Shown: positions 45,101-56,091 of the stretch, one piece after another
Layout of the letters: the number at the start of each line of letters is the position of its first letter
Position numbering within the stretch: position 1 is the first letter of the stretch
Origin: Nostoc spongiaeforme FACHB-130
Lineage (GTDB): Bacteria > Cyanobacteriota > Cyanobacteriia > Cyanobacteriales > Nostocaceae
DNA length: 64,000 bases
Direction of reading: 5' to 3'
Assembly (NCBI RefSeq): GCF_014698475.1
Contig: NZ_JACJTB010000013.1
Location: 1 to 64,000, forward strand
Translations under genes and position numbers: made by a program
The notes under the pieces: model-generated
Told to the model about the DNA's origin: nothing
Seen by the model: the letters and a program-made list of their open reading frames with translations, nothing else
Database searches by the model: none

Positions 45101-45228
45101 AAGCTGGGAAATTTACTAAAGCCGAGGCGTTGCAAAAGGCGCAAATTGCTTTATTAACAGATAAGAATAGTGAGTTTAATCATCCTTATTATTGGTCGGC
45201 TTTTATTTTAATTGGGAATGGGTTGTAG
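42169..45228 (+). CDS. exported TPR-CHAT protein
   Basis: About 1019 residues. A signal peptide (IVATILLTVGSPAVVLYYSQPSLAQA) is followed by roughly nine TPR units up to residue 500 (for example LNNIGVVYLNLGNYAQALDSY). A linker follows, then a CHAT peptidase-like domain (about 680-1019) with the dyad His883 in HLATHG and Cys925 in LSACQTGLGE, and the end motif YYWSAFILIGNGL. CHAT domains are caspase-like (clan CD) proteases, and the dyad suggests that this one is active. In Nostocales, TPR-CHAT genes are many. The export signal places it in the periplasm. A GTG at 42163 is an alternative start. Confidence 0.9.
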   Translation: MQFSPIVATILLTVGSPAVVLYYSQPSLAQAPTPTAEERLTEAIMLNNQGEGLVYKDLVGLADLQAGLELFQQSLAIFKQYGAKAGEANSLVNIGYVYLRKGEYTKALDFLQSALDIRRKLRDKENEWIPLSYIAEVYLNLREYEKALNFYQPALKVLQELKAANPQGYNYATSETILLADIGSVYFRTGKYSQALEFYQQSLTIQKAKGDKSGTAQTLNNIGVVYLNLGNYAQALDSYQQGLKNLQECCSTFYGTQAAIFNNISGAYFSLGQYQKSLEFAEKSTNIYKKLGTGEYKSTDEQAIKLLYNALGQNAQALQQVTNRANVGDAFGKDSFQFQGAALNLNNIGQIYFSLGKYDEALKLYQQALDIYKQNNYKVGIAVALNNIGRVYQNLGNYNQAIEFNQQALANYREVGDRTGEGVTISNLGQVYQKQNQYDKALGLYQQAVAIHREVEDKISEAATLKFLGDVLAAQNQPPLAIAFYKQSVNLTETIRQSLRFVPTDVQKSYTETVSERYRRLADLLLQQNRPAEAQQVLDLLKIQEVTDYIGNHGASTPKATNRNTQRGSSATVAVTPEKLPLKPQEEQISQKYSAIQDQAIALGKELTTLRKIPPQTRTATQEKRLAELVKLEQTTNAEFNKFIKSPSVVALVQQLSATSGQENLNLRQLNSLRDNLRQLNQKAVLLYPLVLDDRLELVIVSADAPPIHRTVPVKAAELDQTINEFREAILVPYKNSKTPANKLYNWLIKPIENDLKQAEAKTIIYAPDGKLRYVPLAALYDGQNWLVQKFVINNITSTSLTKLVNQPPTPSNALAAAFTKGEYTVAVGQRQEMFSGLEFAKAEVENLAKILPGSKVILDKDFNPNATIPQMNDYKIVHLATHGKLVNGSPEDSFIVFGDGEHATLRDIENWSLSNVDLVVLSACQTGLGEKSANGQEILGLGYQIQLAGAKATMASLWAVSDGGTQALMNEFYAALKAGKFTKAEALQKAQIALLTDKNSEFNHPYYWSAFILIGNGL

Positions 45229-46112
45229 ATGATGAATGTGGAAAAATAAGCATTGTATGTTTTGCGCCTAGATGCGGTAGCGTCCTCTCGTTCGCGCAGC
45301 ATTTCTGTCAGGAAAAGAATAGGTACAAAGACACAGACATTAATTTATTAACAGTAATACCCCTCTTCTGTCAGTCTCCGAAAACTTTTGCCATTTCTGA
45401 ATTCTAAAGCTTTTGTATAGCAAGCGATCGCCAGATTATTTCTTAATAACAAATACAAGACCTATTTTTTTCTAATAGGAAAGCCTATATTGACTGACTA
45501 ATAAAGCTTTCAGAGATTGACTGTACGGAAAGTGACAAAAGAGGGTAATTAGTTAATGTACATGAAAATCTTAAACTTCATCTCACTAATCAGCCTTTCA
45601 GCCTTAATTAAATTGGATATAACCAAAATTTAATCTTATTAAAACCAATCATTAACCTCTCAATTTTCTTGAACGGTTATTTTTACTAAAAATACTAAAT
45701 TTATCACTTATTTTATATGAGCATGATTTCAACTGCTTAAAATGTGCTGAACTAACCAAAAAATCAAAGTCAATAGTCGATCAGTGTTTATTTGTGAGAG
45801 ATAAATAAACTAGTGTATCTATGAAGAAATTTGTAAATTCCTCATTTGAAATTAAGTTGCTCATGTTGAAAGATTACAAAATATTTTTCTTGAAAAATTA
45901 TTTATTAGCTCATTTACTTTAATTCGTAAAATTTATAACCAGTTTTGTTTAATTTAGTCTTGAAAATTATTTCACATTCTAATTATTTGAAAACGTAATT
46001 TTTGCCTATCTATTAAGTAAAATTTTATGCTTAATTTGTCCACTTTTCTATATCGTAAAACATGATTAATTGCGACTTTCAAAAGTCGTAATTAATTATG
46101 TTTTCAATCATA
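45229..46112. other. long intergenic region upstream of the pst operon
   Basis: About 880 bp without a gene. The first 70 bp carry a GC-rich patch (GCGCCTAGATGCGGTAGCG) like other dispersed cyanobacterial repeats, and HIP1 lies near 45424. From 45550 on the sequence is strongly AT-rich. One TTAACCT motif lies near 45653, but without the 11-bp periodicity seen closer to pstS. Confidence 0.5.
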
Positions 46113-46142
46113 TTTAATCTATTGTTTACCATTTATTAAACT
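46113..46142 (+). promoter_or_regulatory. candidate Pho box (SphR/PhoB site) of pstS
   Basis: Three octamers at exact 11-bp spacing: TTTAATCT (46113), GTTTACCA (46124) and ATTAAACT (46135), each separated by 3 bp. The cyanobacterial Pho box is three copies of PyTTAAPyPy(T/A) spaced by 3 bp. The first copy fits fully; the others have one or two deviations. It ends 76 bp before the pstS start. Confidence 0.55.
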
Positions 46143-46218
46143 AATTTAAATAGTTAAATAATACACATTTATATACACCTGCAAGTAAAGTAAAAATCTT
46201 GCCAAAATACGGAGAAAT

Positions 46219-47259
46219 ATGACCTTTTCGACCACCAATTTGTACCGAGCGTTTACTACTTCAGTCGTAGCATCTGCTGTGGCCTTGAGTCCTATTTTGT
46301 CAGCAGTTGCTCAGGCTGAAACTCTCAATGGTGCAGGCGCAACTTTTCCGGCTCCACTGTACGAAAGATATGCTCGTGAAGTGAGAAAGAAGCATCCAGA
46401 ATTAAAAATTAACTATCAAGGAATTGGTAGTAGTGGCGGGATTCGTCAAATCACTGCGGGTACTGTTGACTTTGGTGGTAGTGATGCAGCTATGACAGAT
46501 GCACAAATCGCCCAAGTTAAAAGAGGTGTCATATTAGTACCCACCGCAGGCGGTGCAGTTTCTGTTGTTTACAATCTCCCTGGTGTCAGCAATCTGAGAT
46601 TATCTCGTGCTACATTACCAGCTATTTTTTCTGGTCAAATCACCAACTGGAGCGACGCTAAAATCAAAGCTGATAATCCTGGTGTAAATTTACCTAATCA
46701 ACCGATTAAATTTGTAGTACGTGCTGATGGTAGCGGTACAACTTTTATTTTCACCAACCACTTGAGTAACATAAGTGGTTATTTCAGAGGTAGAGTTGGT
46801 ACAAGCACCGCGCCTAAGTGGACTTTACCAAATGTCCTCAAAGGTAAAGGCAACCCAGGTGTAGCTGGCTTAGTAGCGCGTACTCCTGGTTCTATTGGTT
46901 ATGTAGAATATGCCTTTGCTACCAAAAACAATTTAAGATCAGCTCAAATACAAAACAAAGCAGGCGAATTTGTTTCTCCTTCTTTACAAACTGCTAACGC
47001 AGCTTTATCATCTGTGAGATTCCCTGATAACTATCGCGTGTTTGTTGGTGATCCAACACAAGGTTATCCAATTGTTGGTCTTACTTGGATGATGGTTTAC
47101 AAGCAATATCCTACAGCTGCAAAAGCTGACGCTATTAAGAAATGGATTAATTGGGTACTCAAAGATGGTCAACAATATAATGATGACCTCAACTACACCA
47201 GAATTCCATCTGATGTTAGCAATCGGGTATTACAAACAGTGAATAGTTCAGTTAAATAG
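46219..47259 (+). CDS. pstS: phosphate ABC transporter, phosphate-binding protein
   Basis: A 346-residue exported binding protein. The signal peptide ends near AVAQAE. The phosphate-binding segments are LNGAGATFPAPLYERYA, IGSSGGIRQI, FGGSDAAMTD and VVRADGSGTTFIFTNHL. It captures phosphate in the periplasm for PstCAB. It is first in a pstSCAB cluster. The 250-bp gap before pstC with inverted-repeat sequence would allow pstS to be made in excess. Good GGAGAAAT ribosome-binding site. Confidence 0.96.
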   Translation: MTFSTTNLYRAFTTSVVASAVALSPILSAVAQAETLNGAGATFPAPLYERYAREVRKKHPELKINYQGIGSSGGIRQITAGTVDFGGSDAAMTDAQIAQVKRGVILVPTAGGAVSVVYNLPGVSNLRLSRATLPAIFSGQITNWSDAKIKADNPGVNLPNQPIKFVVRADGSGTTFIFTNHLSNISGYFRGRVGTSTAPKWTLPNVLKGKGNPGVAGLVARTPGSIGYVEYAFATKNNLRSAQIQNKAGEFVSPSLQTANAALSSVRFPDNYRVFVGDPTQGYPIVGLTWMMVYKQYPTAAKADAIKKWINWVLKDGQQYNDDLNYTRIPSDVSNRVLQTVNSSVK

Positions 47260-47513
47260 ATACTTAATCTGTTGTATTACCTAACTAATTTTCTGAATAT
47301 GAATAGGGTGGATAGTATTTCACTCTATTCATAATTAACTAAGAATAAAAGCATACAAATCCCTCAAAATTTATATATGGGATATACAAACAAAGCCTGC
47401 ACTTCGATAAGCTCAATGACCGCCTTTGCAGGTTAATTATATGCTTCTTTGTATGGATTCGGTATCATTTAAAAATATCAAGTTAGTTAAAAAAATATTT
47501 AGCTATTTAATTT
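47260..47513 (+). other. pstS-pstC intercistronic region with inverted repeat
   Basis: GCATACAAATCC (about 47351) faces TTTGTATGGATTC near 47447, and GCCTGC (47395-47400) faces GCAGG (about 47428-47432), so a long imperfect stem can form. It may act as an mRNA processing or partial termination site; this is inference. Confidence 0.4.
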
Positions 47514-48512
47514 ATGGATAACTCATCAGAATCAAATAGTCACAAGTCATTTTTAAATTTAAGTAATGAAGATTTAGGATTAACAGCTACAAGTGGTGCA
47601 AATTTCTGGTTAGATAAAGGCTTTACGTGGTTAACATATTTTTTTGCTACGATTACAGTTGCCATATTGTTTTTGATGAGTTGGGTAATTTATAAAGAAG
47701 CGAAACCAGCAATTGAGAAGTTTGGTATTGGGTTTTTCTGGGGTCAAGATTGGGATACGGGTAATCAGGTTTTTGGGGCGTTACCTTATATTTATGGAAC
47801 TTTAGTAAGTAGTGCGATCGCAATTTTATTTGCTATCCCAATCGGCATTGCAATTGCAATAGTCACTAGCGAAAATTTCTTACCTATATCTGTTAGAAGC
47901 ACATTAGCATTCATTGTAGAATTAATTGCCGCAATTCCCAGTGTAATTGTTGGCTTGTGGGGAATTTTTGTGTTTATTCCAGTTTTAGAACCGTTACAAA
48001 AATGGTTGGCCAGTTATTTTAATTGGATACCATTATTTAACTCGGTAGATCCTATCGGCACAAATATGTTAACCGCAGGAATTGTGTTAGCTATTATGAT
48101 TTTGCCGACAATGGCTGCTATTAGCCGCGATGTTTTACTCGCCATTCCTAAAGAATTACGCAGCGCCTCAATGGCTTTGGGTAGTACACGTTGGGAAACC
48201 ATTTTTCGGGTGTTATTGCCAGCAGGATTTTCTGGTATTGTCAGTGCAGCAATGCTGGCTTTAGGTAGAGCCTTGGGTGAAACAATGGCTGTCACTCTTG
48301 TGATTGGTAATTCATCTCAAATCAGTGCTTCTTTACTTGACCCAGCCTACACAATTCCTTCAATATTAGCCAATGAATTTGCAGAAGCTGAACCAGGATT
48401 ACATGTTGGCTCATTGAGTTATTTAGGGTTAATTTTATTTGGATTAACCTTGGGTGTAAATATTGCTGCTAGGTTATTTGTGCGTTGGTTTAGTAATAAA
48501 AATAAATCATAA
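47514..48512 (+). CDS. pstC: phosphate ABC transporter permease PstC
   Basis: A 332-residue inner-membrane permease with six helices. After a polar N-terminal segment come FFATITVAILFLMSWVIYKEA and IYGTLVSSAIAILFAIPIGIAIA, and the cytoplasmic EAA loop ELRSASMALGSTRWETIFRVLLPAG-type motif (about 220-245). It forms the channel with PstA. pstA follows after 9 bp. Confidence 0.95.
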   Translation: MDNSSESNSHKSFLNLSNEDLGLTATSGANFWLDKGFTWLTYFFATITVAILFLMSWVIYKEAKPAIEKFGIGFFWGQDWDTGNQVFGALPYIYGTLVSSAIAILFAIPIGIAIAIVTSENFLPISVRSTLAFIVELIAAIPSVIVGLWGIFVFIPVLEPLQKWLASYFNWIPLFNSVDPIGTNMLTAGIVLAIMILPTMAAISRDVLLAIPKELRSASMALGSTRWETIFRVLLPAGFSGIVSAAMLALGRALGETMAVTLVIGNSSQISASLLDPAYTIPSILANEFAEAEPGLHVGSLSYLGLILFGLTLGVNIAARLFVRWFSNKNKS

Positions 48513-48521
48513 ACTAAATAT

Positions 48522-49403
48522 ATGACTGATTATCAAAACTCGCAAATAGATGAATCTTTATTAGCAAAAGAATTATATGCTCCACTGCCAACAAGTAGAC
48601 AATTATTCACCCATAGCATGAATGCGATCGCCTTTGCATTCACAGCTTTAGCGTTAATTCCTTTAATATCAATTTTATGGGAAATTATTAAACGCGGTTT
48701 CTCTAGCTTGCGACCAGAAATGTTTGTCAATTCAGTAATTGATTATGGCTTGGGTAATGCTATTACAGGCACGATTACAGTTGTCATGATTGGCTCAATC
48801 TTTAGCCTGCCAATTGGCATATTAACAGGGATATTTTTAGCAGAATTTAGTCAAGTTAACCCAGCATCACAATTTGTTCGCTTCATCACCACAATTTTGA
48901 CTGGTGTACCTTCAATTATTGTTGGTATTTTTGCTTACGGTGTAATTGTATTAGTCACGAAAGGATTTAGCGCAGTTGCAGGTGGCTTTGCTTTAGCTGT
49001 GTTGATGTTACCCATCGTGATTCTGACCACGGAAGAAGCTTTAAAATTAGTTCCTAAAGACCAACGCCTTGCTTCTGCTGCTTTGGGTGGGACGCGGTTT
49101 CAGACAACATTTCGCATTGTAATAACTGCCGCTTTACCTGCAATTACTACAGGTATTTTACTAGCGATCGCTCGCGCCGCAGGTGAAACAGCACCCCTAA
49201 TTTTCACTGCATTATTTAGTTTAGATTGGTCTCCAGGATTGCTGAGTCCAACAGCTTCGTTACCTGTATTAATTTTTAATCTGTATAACGACCCAGACCC
49301 AGAAAAGAATCAATTGGTTTGGACTACTGCTATCGTCTTACTTGGCTTAGTTATTTGTGTGAGTTTGATTTCTCGCTTAATCACAAGTAAGAAAAAAATT
49401 TAG
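48522..49403 (+). CDS. pstA: phosphate ABC transporter permease PstA
   Basis: A 293-residue permease with six helices. Diagnostic are [20 protein letters not shown], the [15 protein letters not shown] segment and the EAA loop [19 protein letters not shown], then [16 protein letters not shown]. Partner of PstC. Separated from pstB by 29 bp. Confidence 0.95.
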   Translation: MTDYQNSQIDESLLAKELYAPLPTSRQLFTHSMNAIAFAFTALALIPLISILWEIIKRGFSSLRPEMFVNSVIDYGLGNAITGTITVVMIGSIFSLPIGILTGIFLAEFSQVNPASQFVRFITTILTGVPSIIVGIFAYGVIVLVTKGFSAVAGGFALAVLMLPIVILTTEEALKLVPKDQRLASAALGGTRFQTTFRIVITAALPAITTGILLAIARAAGETAPLIFTALFSLDWSPGLLSPTASLPVLIFNLYNDPDPEKNQLVWTTAIVLLGLVICVSLISRLITSKKKI

Positions 49404-49432
49404 TTAAAAACTCTTTCCTGATTCTACTAAAC

Positions 49433-50212
49433 ATGAATAATCTCAATCCCGCTATCAAAGTTAAAAACCTCAGCTTTTACTACAATACTTCTAAAGCGAT
49501 TGAAGGCATATCAATAGATATTTATCAAAATCAAGTAACGGCAATAATTGGCCCTAGTGGTTGCGGTAAATCAACTTTTATCAAAACTCTCAATCGGATT
49601 AGTGAATTAGAAGGGCCTGTCAAAGTAGAAGGAAAAGTAGAGTTCTTTGGACAGAATATTTACGACCCAAAAATTAACGTCAACCGCCTGCGTCGTCAAA
49701 TTGGGATGGTATTCCAAAAACCAAATCCCTTTCCGATTAGTATTTATGAAAATGTCGCTTATGGAGTCAGAATAGCAGGTAGGCGATCGCAAACAGAAGT
49801 AGATGAAATTGTCGAGTCAGCTTTAAAAGGTGCAGCTTTATGGGAAGAGGTAAAAGATAAACTACATAAATCTGCATTAGGACTTTCTGGGGGTCAACAA
49901 CAACGACTCTGTATAGCCCGTGCTTTAGCCATTAAACCCAAAGTACTGTTAATGGATGAACCTTGTTCAGCCCTTGACCCCATAGCAACGATGAAAGTCG
50001 AAGAATTAATTCACAGTCTGCGTTCAGAATTAACAATTGCCATTGTTACTCATAACATGCAGCAAGCTGCTCGCGTCTCCGATTTTACCGCTTTCTTTAG
50101 CACAGACGAAAGCCGAATTGGTCAAATGGTGGAATTTGGTGTCACAAATCAAATCTTTTATAACCCCATCGATGCACGTACCCATGACTATGTTTCAGGG
50201 CGTTTTGGTTAA
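49433..50212 (+). CDS. pstB: phosphate ABC transporter ATP-binding protein PstB
   Basis: A 259-residue ATPase. Walker A is GPSGCGKST near residue 38, Q-loop [17 protein letters not shown], signature [16 protein letters not shown] and Walker [14 protein letters not shown], followed by [18 protein letters not shown]. It powers high-affinity phosphate import. Last gene of pstSCAB; no phoU follows. Confidence 0.96.
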   Translation: MNNLNPAIKVKNLSFYYNTSKAIEGISIDIYQNQVTAIIGPSGCGKSTFIKTLNRISELEGPVKVEGKVEFFGQNIYDPKINVNRLRRQIGMVFQKPNPFPISIYENVAYGVRIAGRRSQTEVDEIVESALKGAALWEEVKDKLHKSALGLSGGQQQRLCIARALAIKPKVLLMDEPCSALDPIATMKVEELIHSLRSELTIAIVTHNMQQAARVSDFTAFFSTDESRIGQMVEFGVTNQIFYNPIDARTHDYVSGRFG

Positions 50213-50293
50213 TTCCTTAGCTACCATTTTATTATGCGATCGCACTTACTCATGTTCTTCTGGTGTCAGAAATCCAATCAAATTCCTATACTA

Positions 50294-50320
50294 TAGTAGT
50301 ATGAATTATTTTTACTACTA
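50294..50320 (+). promoter_or_regulatory. candidate autoregulatory operator of RHH antitoxin
   Basis: TAGTAGT (50294-50300) and ACTACTA (50314-50320) are inverted with 13 bp between, ending 13 bp before the antitoxin start. The ribbon-helix-helix protein encoded next is expected to bind such a palindrome. Inference only. Confidence 0.45.
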
Positions 50321-50332
50321 ATTGGTAGGAAG

Positions 50333-50548
50333 ATGAAAGTCGAAAAACTATCTATTTCTTTACCACTGAATTTAGTGGAGTTTATCGAAAATTACAAGCT
50401 GAATAAAGGATGTAAATCTCGTTCTCAGGTAATTGAACAAGCATTAGAATTGCTGCGAAATCAAGAACTAGAAGAAGCTTACCGCCAAGCATCTGCTGAA
50501 ATTGATAGTGCTTGGGATGTAACAATAGCAGATAGTTTAACAATTTAA
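50333..50548 (+). CDS. orphan ribbon-helix-helix antitoxin
   Basis: A 71-residue protein. KLSISLPLNLVEFIENYKL followed by KSRSQVIEQALELLRNQELE is a standard ribbon-helix-helix DNA-binding fold (CopG/ParD/MazE9-like). The tail ASAEIDSAWDVTIADSLTI resembles the toxin-binding end of such antitoxins. Normally a MazF- or ParE-type toxin overlaps or follows at once. Here a MITE-like element begins 15 bp after the stop codon, and no toxin is found. The toxin was probably lost or never present. It has a GGTAGGAAG ribosome-binding site. Confidence 0.75.
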   Translation: MKVEKLSISLPLNLVEFIENYKLNKGCKSRSQVIEQALELLRNQELEEAYRQASAEIDSAWDVTIADSLTI

Positions 50549-50563
50549 AAGCAGAAATGATGA

Positions 50564-50679
50564 TATAGCATTTACTAGTCTACTGAGGTACAAATTTATC
50601 TATTTTCATCTGCGTCCATCCGCGTCCATCTGCGGTTAATTATTTTTTCCTGTACTTCACTGAGTCGAGAACCGCTATA
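50564..50679. repeat. MITE-like element, TATAGCC family, copy 2
   Basis: Ends TATAGC (50564) and GCTATA (50679) are inverted. The interior shares AGTCTACTGAGGTACAAATT, CATCTGCGTCCATC, TGCGGTTAATTATT and CTGTACTTCACT with 28703-28812. Confidence 0.8.
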
Positions 50680-50737
50680 AATCAGGACTGAGAATGAACA
50701 TAACAGATTTCTCATTCCCAATCCCTCAAACTATTAA

Positions 50738-52783
50738 CTATCGCCAATCTTCCCAATTTTGATTAAAAATTGAAGTGTCAGGGAAAGCGGTAGGATTGCC
50801 ATTTTTCTCTAATAAACTTTTTAAGGCTTGTAGTTGCGGTTCTGCTTTGGGTAAATCATCCACGAGTTGATAAGGTGCAATCTGATTTTTTAAAGCAAAA
50901 GCCGTCACAGTTCCCGCCGCCGCACCAGAAGACCATTCAAAGGAATGTACCCGATATGCAGCCGCAGCAATATGGCTGGTAGCAATACTCTTACCACCCA
51001 CAATTAAATTATCAATCTTTTGAGGAATCATCGCTCGCAGTGCAATTTGGAACGGGTAAGCCTGTCCTGCGCCGCGCCTTTCTCCTGGACGTTCTTTATT
51101 TCCTGGGGCTTCTGGCGGACTTTGAGTCATGCAAGGATGAAAGTCGATGGCGTAGTGACCAATACCCACTGCATCAGGATAAATGGTGGAACGGCTACGG
51201 CGTAAGGATTTATCTGGTGAGACTTGACCAGTAATTACAGATGCAGCCTCTAAACCTGCGAGTGTTGCTTTTAACTGACGATAGGTATCCGCAGATAAGG
51301 TTTTACGATAATACTCATCGTTGTAATTGCGGCGAGAAATATCAACTTCCCAAATCATAAAGCCTTCCGGTTGTCCCCAACTAGGGCGACCAATAATTCG
51401 CCTACCTTCTCGCATATAGGGATATTTTGATAAGCCATGCACTGTCCCCATTGGTGCATTTAACCCAGTCAGCAATCGATTATTCGTTTGCTGTTGCTTC
51501 ACACCCTTACCTAACTGAGAATCTGTAGTTCCCTTTACCAGCCAGTAATAATACGCCAGGGCATTTTCCTCACCTCTGCGGAGAGTTTCTGTCCGTAGTC
51601 CCCCCATCCAACCGCCTGGTTTTAACTGTCCTGTAGCTTGCAGTTGTTGGCGAGTGTAAATCAAGTTATCTTTGGCTGTTCCTGGACGGTAGTCGTTACC
51701 CCAAGTCCAGTTTTGCATCGAGATATCCCCTGGTGTGGGTGCAGTAAACCTCACGCCGTTAAATTGTGTGGGTTGTCCGGGATTCGGATGCCATATCCGG
51801 CGGTAGGTGAAAACTAAGCCAAAGTCTGCTAATCTTTTTAATTCATAGCTGAAATATGGTGAATACTGTAAATAGAATGGGGGCATGGTTTGGGGTTGCG
51901 GTTCCTTGGTAGCCTCCATTGCAAAGGTATAAGTAAAACCTTGGGTACAGTAAGGATCATTGCTGGTGCTAGAAGAAGATGGTTCGAGGAAAGAACGCGC
52001 ATCAATACCCAAACGATAGGGAACATCAGCTAAGGCAATGATTTCGCCAGTTTCGCTGGTATCAATCACATACCACTGGGGAGAATTGCTGGTGGTTGGT
52101 TTTTTGGGAATTTTGGGAACAAAGCGGATAATTTTTTTACTCAACCGCGATGAATTTTGGTAGCGATAGGCATCTTCAATAGTTTGAGATAAGGTAAAAG
52201 TGTTGAGAGGTGGTGCGCCTTTGGCTGGTTGATGTTGAATTGCGATCGCACCTTCAATGATTTTCCGATTCTGACTAATATTTAATTCCTTAATTACTGT
52301 GTTGGGAAACCATTCCAACTTACCTTTACCCTTTTTTTCGGCATCCTTGAGCATTTGCGTCATAATAATGTGTGCATCACGAGGCAGAAAGCAAGAGTCA
52401 CTTACCCAGCACTCCCCAGGGTTAAGTTTGCCGTAATAGCGTTGAATCCGGTTGCGTAATTCTGAATATCCGCGAGAATAGAATTGGCGATCGCGTTGAG
52501 TTGGTCGTTCATCTAACGCAGATGTCCCCTGAGATGAAATTTGTCCCCCCAACCAGTCGGTAATTTCTGTCAAACATACTGTTCGTCCTGCTAGTAACCC
52601 CTCGTAAGCCGTGGCTACCCCAGACAGTCCACCACCTACTACCAACATCTCGCAGTTGACTGTTTTATCTGGGGTTCTTGGTGATGCAGCAACAATAGTA
52701 GGCTCAGGTAACAAATATGTTGAAACTAAGCTAACACTGAAGAGTAATGCTTGAAAACCAGCTACTTTGTGTCTGCGCTTCAT
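50738..52783 (-). CDS. FAD-dependent oxidoreductase, exported or membrane-anchored
   Basis: About 681 residues from the ATG at 52783 (MKRRHKVAGFQALLFSVSLV); an in-frame ATG at 52849 adds 22 residues. A hydrophobic signal segment leads to the FAD site EMLVVGGGLSGVATAYEGLL and ITDWLGGQISSQGTSALDE, typical of the FAD_oxidored family (PF12831-type). The C-terminal FAD contact is IDNLIVGGKSIATSHIAAAAYRVHSFEWSSGAAAG. Substrate unknown. The export signal on a flavoprotein suggests Tat- or Sec-dependent export, but no twin-Arg motif is evident apart from KRR at the start. Confidence 0.8.
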   Translation of the reverse strand: MKRRHKVAGFQALLFSVSLVSTYLLPEPTIVAASPRTPDKTVNCEMLVVGGGLSGVATAYEGLLAGRTVCLTEITDWLGGQISSQGTSALDERPTQRDRQFYSRGYSELRNRIQRYYGKLNPGECWVSDSCFLPRDAHIIMTQMLKDAEKKGKGKLEWFPNTVIKELNISQNRKIIEGAIAIQHQPAKGAPPLNTFTLSQTIEDAYRYQNSSRLSKKIIRFVPKIPKKPTTSNSPQWYVIDTSETGEIIALADVPYRLGIDARSFLEPSSSSTSNDPYCTQGFTYTFAMEATKEPQPQTMPPFYLQYSPYFSYELKRLADFGLVFTYRRIWHPNPGQPTQFNGVRFTAPTPGDISMQNWTWGNDYRPGTAKDNLIYTRQQLQATGQLKPGGWMGGLRTETLRRGEENALAYYYWLVKGTTDSQLGKGVKQQQTNNRLLTGLNAPMGTVHGLSKYPYMREGRRIIGRPSWGQPEGFMIWEVDISRRNYNDEYYRKTLSADTYRQLKATLAGLEAASVITGQVSPDKSLRRSRSTIYPDAVGIGHYAIDFHPCMTQSPPEAPGNKERPGERRGAGQAYPFQIALRAMIPQKIDNLIVGGKSIATSHIAAAAYRVHSFEWSSGAAAGTVTAFALKNQIAPYQLVDDLPKAEPQLQALKSLLEKNGNPTAFPDTSIFNQNWEDWR

Positions 52784-53061
52784 GATGAGAAAACTTTTTC
52801 TACTCCTTTGCCAACTTGTAGACGGTACCATTTCCGAAATGTTCACCACAAGTCACCGAAGAGGTAGAGAAAAAGGGGCTGGGAGCAGGGAGCAGGAGGA
52901 GGAAGAGTTTTGTCTTTCTGCACAGATATGCTGAATCATAACTGATTTGCCTGACATGATATTACGCACAAAGGTTGTCTGTTCAGAATAGCGTCAAAAA
53001 CCATACCTTTCAGAGATTCTTTCCCCTTGCACCCTGCACCCTGCCCCCCTGTCTCTTTTCA

Positions 53062-54105
53062 CTAATCCTTCATCGCCATTACCTTGGGAGTTTCTGGCTG
53101 TAGTAAGCCATTTAACAGTGATGCTGGACGATGGGTATAAGGCCAAGCAAAGGCGTGGCGAAAAGCCGCCTCTTGGCAAGCTTGTAGCTGTGCAAAGCTA
53201 ATAATGTCGTAAGTCAAGAGATTTTCGTATTCAAATGGCAAACGGACATTGTGTAAGCCAGCATTATCTGTACAAATCGCAATATCTACTCCAGCCTCAA
53301 AACAACGGTCAAAAACTAATTTAAGTTGGCGGATATCCTGTAAAGTACCTGTTTTAATGTACGTGGTTGGGCAAACTTCCAAACATTGTCCGCGTCTGGC
53401 AATTTCTGGAAGTAACTCTGGATACAATAACGGAATTTGGATACCGTGACCAATGCGTTTGAGATAAGGTAAAAGTTCTGGGTAACAACCAGCCGTGGTT
53501 TCGTAAAGGTGTCCGGTAGTGTTAACACCTTGCGATCGCGCATAATCATACAAACTAATCCATTCTTGCAGGCGATCGGCATAATAGCTATCACCCCCAG
53601 CCACATCTATCCCACAAACATATTGTCTGTTCTCCACAGCCAAATCAATAATCGCCTTATTGACTTCAAACGGCAAGCGCGAGTGCATACACAAAATTTG
53701 ACTCGTCACAATCGGGCATTCTTGAATATGACTAGCTTTACCAACCACATCCACAATTTCTGCCATTTTGTCAATTCGTTGTGATTGACTCAGATGTTCT
53801 GGTGTCCGTAGGTATGGAGTATAGCGCAGTTCCAGATAAGCCAAATTTTCAAATATATAAGCACCCCGCACCAAGCGATAAATAAAGTAAGGCAAAGTCT
53901 CTACAGTTTGCACACTTTCCACTAAAGTATGCAATTCCAAATACTCATCTAAAGTGTTACGAGGTCTGGTATAAAAATCCTCAAATTCTCCGTAGTTAGG
54001 AAAGCGAGAAATTAATTCTGTAGAATGTCGCTCAAAATATCGCCATAAAACGCGCGGTACAACGGAACCGCCTAAATGTCTGTGTAATTCAGCATGTAAA
54101 GCCAT
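53062..54105 (-). CDS. adenosine deaminase-family metal hydrolase
   Basis: About 347 residues from the ATG at 54105 (MALHAELHRHLGGS). Zinc ligands of the adenosine/AMP deaminase family are kept: HxH in ELHRHLGGS, His in GHLYETT (HAGE in classical ADA, with H and E kept), RIGHGIQ, and Asp in CTDNAGLHN. Classical ADA has TDDP; here the second Asp, which contacts purine N7, is Asn. CPTTYIKTG also replaces the CPTSN-type motif. I infer a family member with possibly altered substrate preference. purA lies 550 bp away in divergent orientation. Confidence 0.75.
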   Translation of the reverse strand: MALHAELHRHLGGSVVPRVLWRYFERHSTELISRFPNYGEFEDFYTRPRNTLDEYLELHTLVESVQTVETLPYFIYRLVRGAYIFENLAYLELRYTPYLRTPEHLSQSQRIDKMAEIVDVVGKASHIQECPIVTSQILCMHSRLPFEVNKAIIDLAVENRQYVCGIDVAGGDSYYADRLQEWISLYDYARSQGVNTTGHLYETTAGCYPELLPYLKRIGHGIQIPLLYPELLPEIARRGQCLEVCPTTYIKTGTLQDIRQLKLVFDRCFEAGVDIAICTDNAGLHNVRLPFEYENLLTYDIISFAQLQACQEAAFRHAFAWPYTHRPASLLNGLLQPETPKVMAMKD

Positions 54106-55997
<1,892 letters not shown>

Positions 55998-56091
55998 TAT
56001 TTAGTCATTTGTCATTGGTCATTCGTCATTAGTAAATGACAAATGACAAAGAATAAATGACAAAGAACAAAATTGACAAAGGACAAACAAC
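55998..56091. repeat. TCATTNG heptamer repeats between purA and rplY
   Basis: GTCATTTGTCATTGGTCATT on the left faces AAATGACAAATGACAAAG and further ATGACAAAGA units on the right, so the spacer can fold into a hairpin. The ribosome-binding region of rplY (AAAGGACAAACAAC) is itself part of the repeat. Confidence 0.8.
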
